This document shows positions 17,245 through 26,411 of a stretch of DNA of 64,000 nucleotides, in pieces. How positions within the stretch are numbered: position 1 is the stretch's first letter; each line of letters starts with the position of its first letter. Made by a program: the position numbers and the translations under genes. The DNA is taken from assembly GCA_008011715.2 (NCBI GenBank), contig CP136508.1, positions 5,456,001 through 5,520,000 of the forward strand. The letters are read 5' to 3'. The notes beneath the pieces are model-generated. The model did not search any database. It was not told where the DNA came from and saw only the letters and a program-made list of their open reading frames with translations. This stretch comes from [Empedobacter] haloabium (GTDB lineage Bacteria > Pseudomonadota > Gammaproteobacteria > Burkholderiales > Burkholderiaceae_D).

Positions 17245-19632
17245 TTAGTTCCGCACTGGCTTGCCGGTCTGCAGCATGCCCATGATCCGCTCTTGCGTTT
17301 TCGGGTTGTTCAGCAGTTCCAGGAAGGCTTTACGTTCCATGTCCAGCAGCCACTGCTCGGACACCACGCTGCCTTGGTCGATGTCGCCGCCCGACACGAT
17401 CTCGGCGATCATGTCGCCCAGCTTGTAGTCGTGGGCGGAGATGAAGCCGCCGTCGCGCATGTTGACCAGCTGGCCGCGGATCGTGGCCCAGCCGTAACGG
17501 CCGGTGACCGGGACCGGGCGCTGCAGCGGTGCGCGGTAGCCTGCGTCGAACATAGAGCGCGCGGTCACTTTGGCCACGTGCAGCAGTTCGTACGGGTTGA
17601 AGACGATGATGTCGTCTTCCTTCAGGTAACCCATCGCCTTCGCTTCCAGGGCCGACTTCGACACGTTCGCGGTGGCCGCGTTGGTGAAGCCCGTCTTCAG
17701 GAATTGCAGGATGTCGTTGCCCTTGGCTTCCTTGGCAGCGCGCACGGCCGCTTCCTTCAGGCCACCACCGGCAGGGATCAGGCCCACGCCCACTTCGACC
17801 AGGCCGATGTACGACTCGATCGAGGCGACGCGGCGCGACGCGTGCAGCGCCATTTCGCAGCCGCCGCCCAGCGCCAGGCCAGCCACCGCGGCGACGACCG
17901 GTACGTTCGAATACTTCATCGCCATGAAGGTGTTCTGCAGGTCCTTGATCAGTGGATCGAGGGCTTTCGCGCCGCCGGCCATGAAGGCTGGCAGGGCCGA
18001 TTGCAGGTCGGCGCCGGCGGAGAACGCGCCGCCTTCGGCCGCATCCGTACCCCAGATCACCAGGCCCTTGAAGTTCTGTTCCGCTTCCTTCAGACCGCGC
18101 TTCAGGCCGTCGATGACGCCCTGGCCGATGACGTGCATCTTGGTCTTGATCGAGGCGACCAGCACTTCGTCGCCCGAGTGCCACAGGCGGATGCTGTCGT
18201 CTTCGAACACGGTGGTGCCGGCCTTGGTTGCATCGGTGGCGCCTTCGCCCAGTACCGGTGCGCGGAATTCCTGGCGCTTGTACACGTCCAGGTTCGAACG
18301 TGGCACGAATTTCTTCGACGCGGCGGAGTACGAACCTTCGGCCGTGTGCACGCCGTCCACTTCGAAGACCCAGCTTGGGAGCGGTGCGTTGGTCAGCGCC
18401 TTGCCGGCGTCGATGTCTTCCTTGACCCACTCGGCGATCTGCTTCCAGCCGGCGGCTTGCCACGTTTCGAACGGGCCGATCTTCCAGCCGAAGCCCCAGC
18501 GCATGGCGAAGTCCACGTCACGCGCGTTGTCGGCGATCGATTCCAGGTGGTAGGCGATGTAGTGGAACGCGTCGCGGAAGATCGCCCACAGGAACTGGCC
18601 TTGCGGGTTGGTCGATTCGCGCAGCGCCTTGAACTTCTTGACCGGATCCTTTTCTTTCAGGATGCGGGCGATGATGTCGGCCGCTTTCGCGCCGCCGGCC
18701 ACGTATTCGCCGCTGGCGAAGTCCAGGCGTTGAATCTCCTTGCCGACCTTCTTGTAGAAGCCGCCGCCAGCCTTCTGGCCCAGCGCGCCCTTCTCGATCA
18801 GCTTGGCCAGCACGTCCGGCGTCTTGTAGACGGCGGCGAACGGGTCGTCCTTCAGGTTGTCCTGCATCGTCTTGATGACGTGGCCCATCGTGTCCAGGCC
18901 CACCACGTCCGCCGTGCGGAACGTGCCGGACTTGGCGCGACCCAGCTTGGCGCCGGTCAGGTCGTCGACGACGTCCACGGACAGGCCGAATTTTTCGGCC
19001 TGGTGGATCGTGGCCAGCATGCCGAAGATGCCGACGCGGTTGGCGATGAAGTTCGGCGTGTCCTTGGCGCGCACGACGCCCTTGCCCAGCACGGACGTCA
19101 GGAACGTTTCCAGCTGGTCCAGGATTTCCGGACGGGTCGCTTCGGTCGGGATCAGTTCGACCAGGTGCATGTAGCGCGGCGGGTTGAAGAAGTGCACGCC
19201 GCAGAAGCGCGCCTTCAGGTCCGCGTCGAAGCCTTCGGCCAGCTGGTGGATCGGCAGGCCGGACGTGTTGGAGGCGAAGATGGCGTTCTGGCCGATGTGC
19301 GGCGCGACCTTCTTGTACAGGTCGTGCTTCCAGTCCAGGCGCTCGGCGATCGCTTCGATGATCAGGTCGCAGTCGGCCAGCTGGTCCAGGTTGTCTTCAT
19401 AGTTCGCGACCTGGATCAGGGCGGCGTCTTCCTTGTCGCCCAGCGGTGCTGGCGACAGCTTTTTCAGGCCTTCGATGGCTTTGAGGACGATACCGTTCTT
19501 CGGGGTGCCTTCTTTCCCAGGCAGGTCGAACAGCACGACCTGGACCTTGGCATTGACGCAGTGGGCGGCGATCTGCGCGCCCATCACACCGGCGCCCAGG
19601 ACGGCGACTTTTTTTACACTGAAGTTGCTCAT
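17245..19632 (-). CDS. Bifunctional 3-hydroxyacyl-CoA dehydrogenase / enoyl-CoA hydratase
   Basis: A 795-residue protein. The N-terminal 3-hydroxyacyl-CoA dehydrogenase half has a Rossmann motif (VAVLGAGVMGAQIAAHC, residues 8-24), FASNTSGLPIHQLAEGF and the HFFNPPRYMHLVELIPT signature. The C-terminal crotonase half (about 480-690) contains WGTDAAEGGAFSAGADLQ and AGLALGGGCEMALH. This domain order (dehydrogenase first) is that of FadN-like proteins, the reverse of E. coli FadB/FadJ. It performs hydration of enoyl-CoA and NAD-dependent oxidation. It is flanked in the operon by the thiolase and the acyl-CoA dehydrogenase. Confidence 0.95.
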   Translation of the reverse strand: MSNFSVKKVAVLGAGVMGAQIAAHCVNAKVQVVLFDLPGKEGTPKNGIVLKAIEGLKKLSPAPLGDKEDAALIQVANYEDNLDQLADCDLIIEAIAERLDWKHDLYKKVAPHIGQNAIFASNTSGLPIHQLAEGFDADLKARFCGVHFFNPPRYMHLVELIPTEATRPEILDQLETFLTSVLGKGVVRAKDTPNFIANRVGIFGMLATIHQAEKFGLSVDVVDDLTGAKLGRAKSGTFRTADVVGLDTMGHVIKTMQDNLKDDPFAAVYKTPDVLAKLIEKGALGQKAGGGFYKKVGKEIQRLDFASGEYVAGGAKAADIIARILKEKDPVKKFKALRESTNPQGQFLWAIFRDAFHYIAYHLESIADNARDVDFAMRWGFGWKIGPFETWQAAGWKQIAEWVKEDIDAGKALTNAPLPSWVFEVDGVHTAEGSYSAASKKFVPRSNLDVYKRQEFRAPVLGEGATDATKAGTTVFEDDSIRLWHSGDEVLVASIKTKMHVIGQGVIDGLKRGLKEAEQNFKGLVIWGTDAAEGGAFSAGADLQSALPAFMAGGAKALDPLIKDLQNTFMAMKYSNVPVVAAVAGLALGGGCEMALHASRRVASIESYIGLVEVGVGLIPAGGGLKEAAVRAAKEAKGNDILQFLKTGFTNAATANVSKSALEAKAMGYLKEDDIIVFNPYELLHVAKVTARSMFDAGYRAPLQRPVPVTGRYGWATIRGQLVNMRDGGFISAHDYKLGDMIAEIVSGGDIDQGSVVSEQWLLDMERKAFLELLNNPKTQERIMGMLQTGKPVRN

Positions 19633-19648
19633 GTTTTTCCTCTAGTTT

Positions 19649-21439
19649 TTAGAACAGGTCGGCGTCCAGCGCCATCAGGTTCGCGGCGCCGGAACGGGCC
19701 TGGCGGATCAGCATTGCGGTTTCAGGGTACAGGCGCGCGAAGTAGAAGCGCGTGGTCTGCAGCTTGGCTTCGTAGAACTTGTCGCCCGAGTCTTTCTTTT
19801 CCAGCGCGATCTTGGCCATCTGGGCGAAGAAGTAGCTGTACACCAGGTGACCCACGACGCGCAGGTAAGGCACGGCGGCCGCGCCCACTTCGTCCTGGTT
19901 CTGGAAGGCCTTCATGCCGATTTCCATCGTCAGCTTGCCCACTTTTTCGCCCAGCTCGCCCAGCGGCGTGACGAATTCGGACATCGCTTCGTCGGTGCCG
20001 TTTTCTTCGACGAAGGCACGCACCTTCTCGCCGAACTTGCGCAGCTTGGCGCCGTTGTCCATCAGGATCTTGCGGCCCAGCAGGTCCAGCGACTGGATCG
20101 TGTTGGTGCCTTCGTAGATCAGGTTGATGCGGGCGTCGCGCACGTACTGCTCCATGCCCCACTCCGAGATGTAGCCGTGGCCGCCGTACACCTGCATCGC
20201 TTCCGAGGTGGCGATCCAGGCGTTGTCGGTGATGAAGGCCTTGATGACAGGGGTCAGCAGCGCGACTTCGTCGGCGGCTTCCTTGCGCACTTCTTCGTCA
20301 GGGTGGTTCAGTTCGCGGTCGATCTGCAGCGCGACGTAGGACGAGAAGGCGCGCGCGCCTTCGGCGTAGGCCTTGGCGGTCAGCAGCATGCGGCGCACGT
20401 CCGGGTGCACGATGATCGGGTCGGCCGGCTTGTCGGCAGCCTTGACGCCGGACAGACTACGCATTTGCAGGCGGTCCTTGGCGTACACCAGCGCGTTCTG
20501 GTACGCGACTTCGGTCAGGCCCAGCGACTGCATGCCCACGCCCAGGCGGGCCGCGTTCATGAACACGAACATGGCGTTCAGGCCCTTGTTCGGCTGGCCG
20601 ATGATCCAGCCTTTCGCGCCGTCCAGGTTCATCTGGCAGGTCGAGTTACCGTGGATGCCCATCTTTTCCTCGATGGCGCCGCAGAAGATCGGGTTGCGCT
20701 CGCCGACCGTGCCGTCGTTGTTCGGCAGGTACTTCGGTACCAGGAACAGCGAGATGCCTTTCGAGCCTTCCGGTGCGTCCGGCACGCGGGCCAGCACCAG
20801 GTGCAGGATGTTTTCCGACATGTCGTGCTCGCCGGCCGAGATGAAGATCTTGTTGCCGGTGATGGTCCAGGAACCGTCTTCGTTCGGGATGGCTTTCGTG
20901 CGCAGCAGGCCCAGGTCGGTGCCGCAGTGTGGTTCGGTCAGGCACATGGTGCCGGTCCATTCGCCGGAGACCAGCTTCGGCAGGTACAGGCGCTTCTGCT
21001 CGTCGGTGCCGTGCTCCTTCAGGCACTCGTAGGCGCCGTGCGACAGGCCCGGGTACATCGTCCAGGCCTGGTTGGAGGAGTTCAGCATCTCGTAGAACGA
21101 GTTGTTCAGCACGACCGGCAGGCCCTGGCCGCCGAATTCCGGATCGCATGCCAGCGCGGCCCAGCCGCCTTCGACGTATTGCTTGTACGCTTCCTTGAAG
21201 CCCTTCGGCGTCGTGACGGTCTTCGTCTCGGCGTCGTGCTTGCAGCCTTCGCGGTCGCCGGAGTGGTTCAGCGGGAACAGCACTTCGGACGTGAATTTCG
21301 CACCCTCTTCCAGCACCTGGTTGATGATGTCGGCATCCGTCTCGGCGTGGGCCGGCAGTTCCTTGAGCTGCTCTTCCACCTTCAGGAACTCATGCAGCAC
21401 GAATTGCATATCCCGGATTGGCGCGACGTATTGACCCAT
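19649..21439 (-). CDS. Acyl-CoA dehydrogenase (long form with C-terminal extension)
   Basis: A 596-residue flavoprotein catalysing the first dehydrogenation of acyl-CoA in beta-oxidation. An N-terminal capping segment (MGQYVAPIRDMQFVLHEF) is followed by the medium/long-chain acyl-CoA dehydrogenase core. This core includes MCLTEPHCGTDLGLLRT, WTITGNKIFISAGEHD and, near the end, QVYGGHGYISEWGMEQYVRDARINLIYEGTN with the active-site region. A C-terminal extension (about 110 residues) is typical of this DUF-extended subgroup found beside FadN-like genes. The start used follows a GGAGATAA site; the longer upstream frame lacks one. It is the first enzyme gene after the TetR regulator. Confidence 0.95.
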   Translation of the reverse strand: MGQYVAPIRDMQFVLHEFLKVEEQLKELPAHAETDADIINQVLEEGAKFTSEVLFPLNHSGDREGCKHDAETKTVTTPKGFKEAYKQYVEGGWAALACDPEFGGQGLPVVLNNSFYEMLNSSNQAWTMYPGLSHGAYECLKEHGTDEQKRLYLPKLVSGEWTGTMCLTEPHCGTDLGLLRTKAIPNEDGSWTITGNKIFISAGEHDMSENILHLVLARVPDAPEGSKGISLFLVPKYLPNNDGTVGERNPIFCGAIEEKMGIHGNSTCQMNLDGAKGWIIGQPNKGLNAMFVFMNAARLGVGMQSLGLTEVAYQNALVYAKDRLQMRSLSGVKAADKPADPIIVHPDVRRMLLTAKAYAEGARAFSSYVALQIDRELNHPDEEVRKEAADEVALLTPVIKAFITDNAWIATSEAMQVYGGHGYISEWGMEQYVRDARINLIYEGTNTIQSLDLLGRKILMDNGAKLRKFGEKVRAFVEENGTDEAMSEFVTPLGELGEKVGKLTMEIGMKAFQNQDEVGAAAVPYLRVVGHLVYSYFFAQMAKIALEKKDSGDKFYEAKLQTTRFYFARLYPETAMLIRQARSGAANLMALDADLF

Positions 21440-21513
21440 GTTTATCTCCTGACGACTAAAGGCTAAAGTTGTTTGTTGAGGTGCCGCTGTATCTGATCTG
21501 ACTACGCGCGGCG

Positions 21514-22137
21514 TTAGGACTGATAGTTTTCGATAAGACGGTTGAAGCCGACGCTGGCCCGTTCCACGCTGCCGGGAATGCGCAGGAAGCGGGCATCGTG
21601 ATGGACGGCCAGGATCAGGCCATACATCTCGTACACCAGCTGCTGGGCATCCGTACCGGCCTTCAGGTGGCCGCACTCGATGGCCTGCTGGGCCGCGCGC
21701 AACAGCGCGCTCTGCCACGCACCCACCATCGACACCAGCTCCTCGCGGATCGGACCCGGACGATCGTCGTACTCGACGGCGCCGCTGATATAGATGCAGC
21801 CGGACGCGATCTCGATGCTGACCCGCTTGACCCAGTGCGCGAACATCGCGCGCAGGCGCGGCAGGCCGCGCGGCTCCTTGATGCTCGGATAGAACACATC
21901 CTGCTCGAAGCGGCGGTGGTACAGCTTCAATACTTCCAGCTGCAAATCTTCACGCGAACCGAAGTGGGCGAACACACCCGATTTGCTCATGTTCATCTTG
22001 TCCGCCAACAGACCGATGGTCAGGCCTTCCAGCCCGTCACGGCTGGCCAGGTCCAGGGCCACGTCCAGGATGGCGGCACGGGTCATCTCACCCTTGCGCA
22101 TGAATTTTGTCGAGGTATTAATAACTAGGGCACTCAC
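21514..22137 (-). CDS. TetR/AcrR-family regulator of the beta-oxidation operon
   Basis: A 207-residue TetR-family repressor. The N-terminal helix-turn-helix is at about residues 20-65 (RAAILDVALDLASRDGLEGLTIGLLADKMNMSKSGVFAHFGSREDL) and the C-terminal ligand domain is alpha-helical with no clear similarity by eye. It sits at the head of the acyl-CoA dehydrogenase, hydratase/dehydrogenase, thiolase and hydratase genes on the same strand. The natural inference is an acyl-CoA-responsive repressor of this operon. A palindrome overlapping its own promoter (see the site near 22.2 kb) is the likely operator. Confidence 0.92.
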   Translation of the reverse strand: MSALVINTSTKFMRKGEMTRAAILDVALDLASRDGLEGLTIGLLADKMNMSKSGVFAHFGSREDLQLEVLKLYHRRFEQDVFYPSIKEPRGLPRLRAMFAHWVKRVSIEIASGCIYISGAVEYDDRPGPIREELVSMVGAWQSALLRAAQQAIECGHLKAGTDAQQLVYEMYGLILAVHHDARFLRIPGSVERASVGFNRLIENYQS

Positions 22138-22204
22138 TTGGAATCCGGCTCGAAGAGAAAAAAGTTCATTCTCTCTCCGGGGATAAGCATCGTGTGAAAA
22201 AAAT

Positions 22205-22246
22205 TACGAACGCTCGTACTATTATCCAGAGCAGGATAAATGTCAA
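22205..22246 (-). promoter_or_regulatory. Promoter with overlapping TetR-type operator
   Basis: On the minus strand, TTGACA (22246-22241), a 17-bp spacer and AATAGT (22223-22218) form a plausible sigma-70 promoter reading into the TetR gene. The dyad TACGA-acgc-TCGTA (22205-22218) abuts and overlaps the -10, a typical position for TetR-family autorepression. Confidence 0.65.
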
Positions 22247-22305
22247 ACGCCATTGTTAGAGGTGGCGTTCTATTTTGACGGGGGCGCTTGCCCCCATGTT
22301 TGACG

Positions 22306-22385
22306 TTGCCAAAAAAATGGGGACAGACCCCAATTTCTCGGCAATGTTTCCTGAAAAATGGGGTCTGTCCCCATTTTTTGAGCAA

Positions 22386-22387
<2 letters not shown>
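22306..22387. repeat. Paired palindromic repeats D (GGGGACAGACCCC / GGGGTCTGTCCCC)
   Basis: Two consecutive hairpins. The first has TTGCC...GGCAA outer arms around AATGGGGACAGACCCCAAT. The second has AAAAATGGGGTCTGTCCCCATTTTTT. They lie immediately downstream of the hslR-like gene and could also act as its terminator, as the second ends in a run of T residues on the plus strand and A residues on the other. The layout is the same as repeats F and I. Confidence 0.88.
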
Positions 22388-22765
<378 letters not shown>

Positions 22766-22766
<1 letters not shown>

Positions 22767-23929
22767 CAAGCGTATTTCCCCACTGCGAAAATGCGCATCA
22801 GCGTCTTGTAGACCACGTACGCGATCTCGTAGCCGATGCGGCGGAAGCGGCCCACGTGCTGGTATTCGTGCGGATGGATTTCGACACCCTCCGCCACCGC
22901 CGCCTCGATATGCCGGCGCAGGTCGACGGCAAACGCGGCGTCCTTGATCACGACGTTCGCTTCCTGGTTTAAAAACAGGCTCAACCCGTCCACGTTGGAA
23001 GAGCCCACGGTGGCCCAGTCATCGTCGATGACGGCCACCTTGGCGTGGAGCTGGGTCTTGTGATATTCCACCACCTTCACGCCAGAGGCAAGCAGCTTCG
23101 GGTAGAACGAGTGCGCCACCGCATCCTGCAACCAGTGCTCGCCCACGCCGATCAAGAGCACGACCTCGACACCGCGCTGCGCCGTCTGCGACAGCGCGCG
23201 GCGGAACTTGCGGCCCGGTGCGAAATACGGGTTGGCCAGCAGCACGCTCTTGCGCGCCCGGCCCAGTGCGTTCAGGTAGGCCTTCTGGATGGTCTGGCGG
23301 TTGCGCAGGTTGTCGCGCACGACAAAGCCGGCCCGCACCGTCGACTCGGCCGCGACCTTGTTGGCGCGGCGCAGTTCGTTGTACAAATGAATACGATTTT
23401 TCAGCGTCATCCGGCCCAGCCGCAGCCATTGCGCCTCCGCTTCCTTGTGGATGGCGGCCACCAGCGGGCCCTCGACGGCCACGGCGAAGTCCCAGCGCGG
23501 CGCGCACAAGGCCTTGCTGTGGTCGTAATCGCAATACATGTCGTCATTGACGTTGATGCCGCCGACAAAGGCAATGCAGCGGTCCACCACGCAGATCTTG
23601 CGGTGCGTGCGGGTGACGCCGCGGCGGAACCACGGATTGAAGATGCGGTGCTCGACGCCCGCTTCGAGCAGTTGCGCGTGCATGCGTTTCGAACGGCCGT
23701 TGCCGGTGCCGAACCAGTCGGTGATCACGCGCACGGTCACGCCCCGTTGGCCGGCGCGCATCAGCGCGGCCAGCACGGCCTGTCCCGTTTCGTCATCGGC
23801 GAAGATATAGGTTTCGAAGTACACGTCGTACTGCGCGGCATCGATGGCTTCCACCATGGCGGGGAAATATTCGGTACCGCAGTGCAGGAGTTTGACTTCG
23901 TTATCGGCGATGAATTCGACGGGACGCAT
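22766..23929 (-). CDS. clsB: Cardiolipin synthase B-like phospholipase D-family protein
   Basis: A 387-residue protein with two HKD motifs, the hallmark of the PLD superfamily: His109-x-Lys111-x4-Asp116 (THRKICVVD) and His295-x-Lys297-x4-Asp302 (LHAKVAVID). The length, the absence of N-terminal membrane segments and the presence of an EEP-family gene just upstream match ClsB (YbhO), which makes cardiolipin from phosphatidylglycerol and phosphatidylethanolamine or glycerol. The chosen ATG aligns with the family start (MRPVEFIADNEVKLL). It lies 2 bp after the EEP gene, and the same pair (ybhP-clsB) is adjacent in E. coli. Confidence 0.92.
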
Positions 23930-23931
23930 GG

Positions 23932-24741
23932 TCAAGCAAGTTTCAGGGTAGCCACAATCGGCGCATGGTCCGACAGCTTGGCCCACAGCTGGCCATGCAG
24001 GACCTCCGCCGATTCTACCTTGAAGCCGCGCACGTAGATACGATCCAGGCGGAAGAAGGGCAAGGCCGCCGGGAAGGTGCGGGCCGGACGAATCGCCGCC
24101 TGGCGCCGCGCCAGGGTACGGACCAGGTCGCCCAGGCTGGAGCCGGCGCCGACCTCGTCGAAGACCTCCACCACGCCCAGCGCCTTGCGCAGTTTGGCGC
24201 TCAGGGTATTGCGCCAGTCGTTGAAGTCGCCGGCGATGATCACCGGCTCGCCGTTCGGTGCCGACAGGTTGACGGCATCGATCAGCGCCTCCACCTGCCG
24301 CACCCGGCTTTTCTCGAACAGGCCCAGGTGGATCACGTAGCAGTGCACCGTGCCCTTCGGCGTCTCGACGATGGAGTGGAGGATGCCGCGTGCCTCGTAG
24401 GCGTGGTCCGAAATATCCGTGTTGGTCCACTTGGTGATGGGAAAGCGCGTCAGCAGCGCATTGCCGTGGTGGCCATGGTCGTACTGCGCGTTCAACCCGT
24501 ACACCGACTGGTGCGACTCGCCCGCGAAGAACTCGTGCTGGCTGCCCTGCGGCCAGTGCCGGTGCCCGTGCCGTTCCTCGCCGTAGCGGGCCGCGATGCG
24601 GTCGTGCTGCCCCTGCACTTCCTGCAGGAAGATCAGGTCAGCGTCGAACGCGGCGATGGCCTGCTTGAGGGCGAGCACCCGCGGCTTGCTGCGGTAAGAC
24701 ACGCCCTTGTGGATGTTGTAGGTGGCGACTTTGATCTTCAT
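23932..24741 (-). CDS. Endonuclease/exonuclease/phosphatase family protein (YbhP-like)
   Basis: A 269-residue EEP-fold metal-dependent hydrolase. Motifs are ATYNIHKG at residues 6-13, IFLQEVQG with the metal-binding Glu, IAGDFNDWR and the terminal LSDHAPIVATL with the catalytic Asp-His pair. Family members cleave phosphodiester bonds in nucleic acids or phospholipids. Adjacency to the cardiolipin synthase gene, with only 2 bp between them, suggests a lipid-related role as proposed for E. coli ybhP, but the substrate is not known. Confidence 0.9.
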   Translation of the reverse strand: MKIKVATYNIHKGVSYRSKPRVLALKQAIAAFDADLIFLQEVQGQHDRIAARYGEERHGHRHWPQGSQHEFFAGESHQSVYGLNAQYDHGHHGNALLTRFPITKWTNTDISDHAYEARGILHSIVETPKGTVHCYVIHLGLFEKSRVRQVEALIDAVNLSAPNGEPVIIAGDFNDWRNTLSAKLRKALGVVEVFDEVGAGSSLGDLVRTLARRQAAIRPARTFPAALPFFRLDRIYVRGFKVESAEVLHGQLWAKLSDHAPIVATLKLA

Positions 24742-24955
24742 GGAATGATTTTAGCCCCAACCGTATCCTTTTCTCCTCGGCAATCGTGCGGCGGCGTGAC
24801 GATTCTCCATTGCAATTTGCAAGACGACTTCAACGAAAACCCAACAGTCGAGCTGCGCACAGTACATTGCTGAAGACAACGGTTGAGTTATGACCTACAT
24901 TAAGGTGTACAAAAAAGCATCACTCATGTTCTGACGGCGGGGCGGGGAGGCCACT

Positions 24956-25633
24956 ATGGCGATCAGAAGCAAACGGGCAGGCGTATTGGCAATGCTGGCG
25001 TGGATGGGGTGTGCGGCCGGTCCGGCGATGGCGTCACCGATCCTGCTGGACTGGAGCCCGCAGGCCTTGCTGGGCGCGACGTCCGGCGATGCATACAGCA
25101 ATATCAACCGGGGCCAGCATTTCGCGGAAGTCGTGTCGTTTGCCGTCAATACGCTGGTCGATGGCATGGCAATCTACTCAGGCATTGGTTATGGCGGCGT
25201 CGGCACCCTCGTCGACATCGCCATCTGGGCCGACGACGCCGGCCGCCCGGGCGCGCTGCTGGGCCGCTTCGGCAGCGCAATCGACCTTGTCGACATGGAC
25301 GGCGCCAGCGGCGGCAACGTGCGCAAGCACGCGCAATTTGCCGGCTTCACGATGGCGGCGGACGTGTCGTACTGGATCGGCATGGCGGGCCACAGTGTGG
25401 AGCTGGCGCAGACGGCCATCCGTAATGCCAACGGCGGCGACGGCCAGATGGCCCAGTTCACCGGCCGTGGCAGCTACCTCGGCCAGGCCGGCGTAGGCGA
25501 CATGGCGTTCCGGCTGTACGGCACCCCATTGGGACCGCAGCAGCACGTGGCCATTCCGCTGCCCGGCACCCTACCCCTGTTCGGGCTGGCCGGTGTGGGC
25601 CTGCTGGCGGCGCGCTGGCGGCGGTCAGGCTGA
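24956..25633 (+). CDS. PEP-CTERM sorting domain-containing exported protein
   Basis: A 225-residue protein. A Sec signal peptide (AGVLAMLAWMGCAAGPAMA) precedes a beta-rich middle (ISYNI-like choice-of-anchor domain: INRGQHFAEVVSFAVNTLVDGMAIYSGIGYGGVG...). The C terminus is IPLPGTLPLFGLAGVGLLAARWRRSG, a PEP-CTERM-type sorting signal (Pro-rich motif, hydrophobic helix, basic tail). Such proteins are processed by an exosortase and usually delivered to the cell surface with exopolysaccharide. No exosortase gene is in the window. The start has a strong GGGGAGG site. It is encoded against the direction of its neighbours, so it is probably independently transcribed. Confidence 0.85.
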   Translation: MAIRSKRAGVLAMLAWMGCAAGPAMASPILLDWSPQALLGATSGDAYSNINRGQHFAEVVSFAVNTLVDGMAIYSGIGYGGVGTLVDIAIWADDAGRPGALLGRFGSAIDLVDMDGASGGNVRKHAQFAGFTMAADVSYWIGMAGHSVELAQTAIRNANGGDGQMAQFTGRGSYLGQAGVGDMAFRLYGTPLGPQQHVAIPLPGTLPLFGLAGVGLLAARWRRSG

Positions 25634-26092
25634 CAGCTTGCGCAGCTGGCGCGGCAGCTGCAGGATCGCCTCGGCATTGGACGGGCTGAAGCATTTGTCG
25701 GCCGCGGCCAGGTAGGGCAGCCAGACGTAATCGACGTGCTCGCGCGGCGCCAGAGTGATGGCGATGTCGCGCGGCACCTCCACGCTGAACACATGCTCCG
25801 TGTTGTGCGTCACGCCCGGCGCGTAGCGATGGCGCCAGACCGGGTAGATCTCATAGACATTCGACAGCTGCCAGTCGCGCAGCACGATGCGCTCGCCATC
25901 GGCATGGATGCCGGTTTCCTCGAACAATTCACGGGTGGCTGTGGCCAGCAGCGGCTCGTCCGGCGCGTCCAGCGAGCCGGTGACCGACTGCCAGAAGCCG
26001 GGATTGCCGGCGCGCTCGATCAAGAGGACGTCGAGGTCGGCGGTGTGGATGACGACTAATACCGATTCCGGGATTTTGTGGGAAGTAGTCAT
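25625..26092 (-). CDS. nudB: Dihydroneopterin triphosphate diphosphatase (Nudix)
   Basis: A 155-residue Nudix hydrolase removing pyrophosphate from dihydroneopterin triphosphate in folate synthesis. The Nudix box is GSLDAPDE...ATRELFEETGI at about residues 38-60, one residue longer than the classical spacing as is usual in NudB. PESVLVVIHTADLDVLLIERAG precedes it. The frame is open for a further 36 codons upstream, but that part runs through palindromic repeats, so the ATG at MTTSHKIPES is chosen. The position between aspS and the EEP gene is a conserved betaproteobacterial arrangement. Confidence 0.92.
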   Translation of the reverse strand: MTTSHKIPESVLVVIHTADLDVLLIERAGNPGFWQSVTGSLDAPDEPLLATATRELFEETGIHADGERIVLRDWQLSNVYEIYPVWRHRYAPGVTHNTEHVFSVEVPRDIAITLAPREHVDYVWLPYLAAADKCFSPSNAEAILQLPRQLRKLSA

Positions 26093-26102
26093 TGATGCGG
26101 GC

Positions 26103-26357
26103 GGTTGGGGACTGTCCCCAAAGGGGACTGTCCCCGAAGTTTTGTTCGCGTTGAGATGACGTTTGCTGGCTTGGGGTCTGTCCCCGGTAAGGGTTGGCAT
26201 CAGCGCTTGCCTGTGGCGGCGTCAGGGGACTGACCCCGGTTTTCATCGCAGGCCCCGAGGGAGGCTGGTTCATTTCCGCCGCCGATAAAAACCGGGGTCA
26301 GTCCCCTCGATCCGCCAACAATCCCGCTGCAGCCAACACTTACCGGGGACAGACCCC
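26103..26357. repeat. Nested palindromic repeat cluster E between aspS and nudB
   Basis: At least five core copies. A tandem GGGGACTGTCCCC pair (about 26107-26135) is followed by a nested structure. In it an outer arm GGGGTCTGTCCCCGGTAAG at 26173 pairs with CTTACCGGGGACAGACCCC ending at 26357. An inner arm AGGGGACTGACCCCGGTTTT at 26224 pairs with AAAACCGGGGTCAGTCCCCT ending at 26307. The whole gap between the two genes (about 317 bp) is made of this material plus the aspS terminator. Confidence 0.88.
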
Positions 26358-26380
26358 TGCGGATCCGCAGCCAACAGCCC

Positions 26381-26411
26381 AAAAAAAGGGCGCCGCAGCG
26401 CCCTCTTTTTT
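26381..26411 (-). terminator. Intrinsic terminator of aspS (bidirectional)
   Basis: Hairpin GGGCGC-tgcg-GCGCCC on the minus strand followed by seven T residues, beginning right after the aspS TAA stop. On the plus strand the same hairpin is followed by TCTTTTTT, so it could stop transcription in both directions. Confidence 0.88.

Noticed and set aside
16006..19971. Plus-strand open frame of 1321 codons across the thiolase and hydratase/dehydrogenase genes
   Set aside because: It is antisense to two well-recognised beta-oxidation enzymes and its composition (Arg/His/Gln/Val runs) is typical of a shadow frame.
26093..26200. Extended N terminus of the nudB frame (36 extra codons)
   Set aside because: The added residues are encoded by palindromic repeat DNA and not by conserved sequence; the ATG giving MTTSHKIPES fits the Nudix family start.
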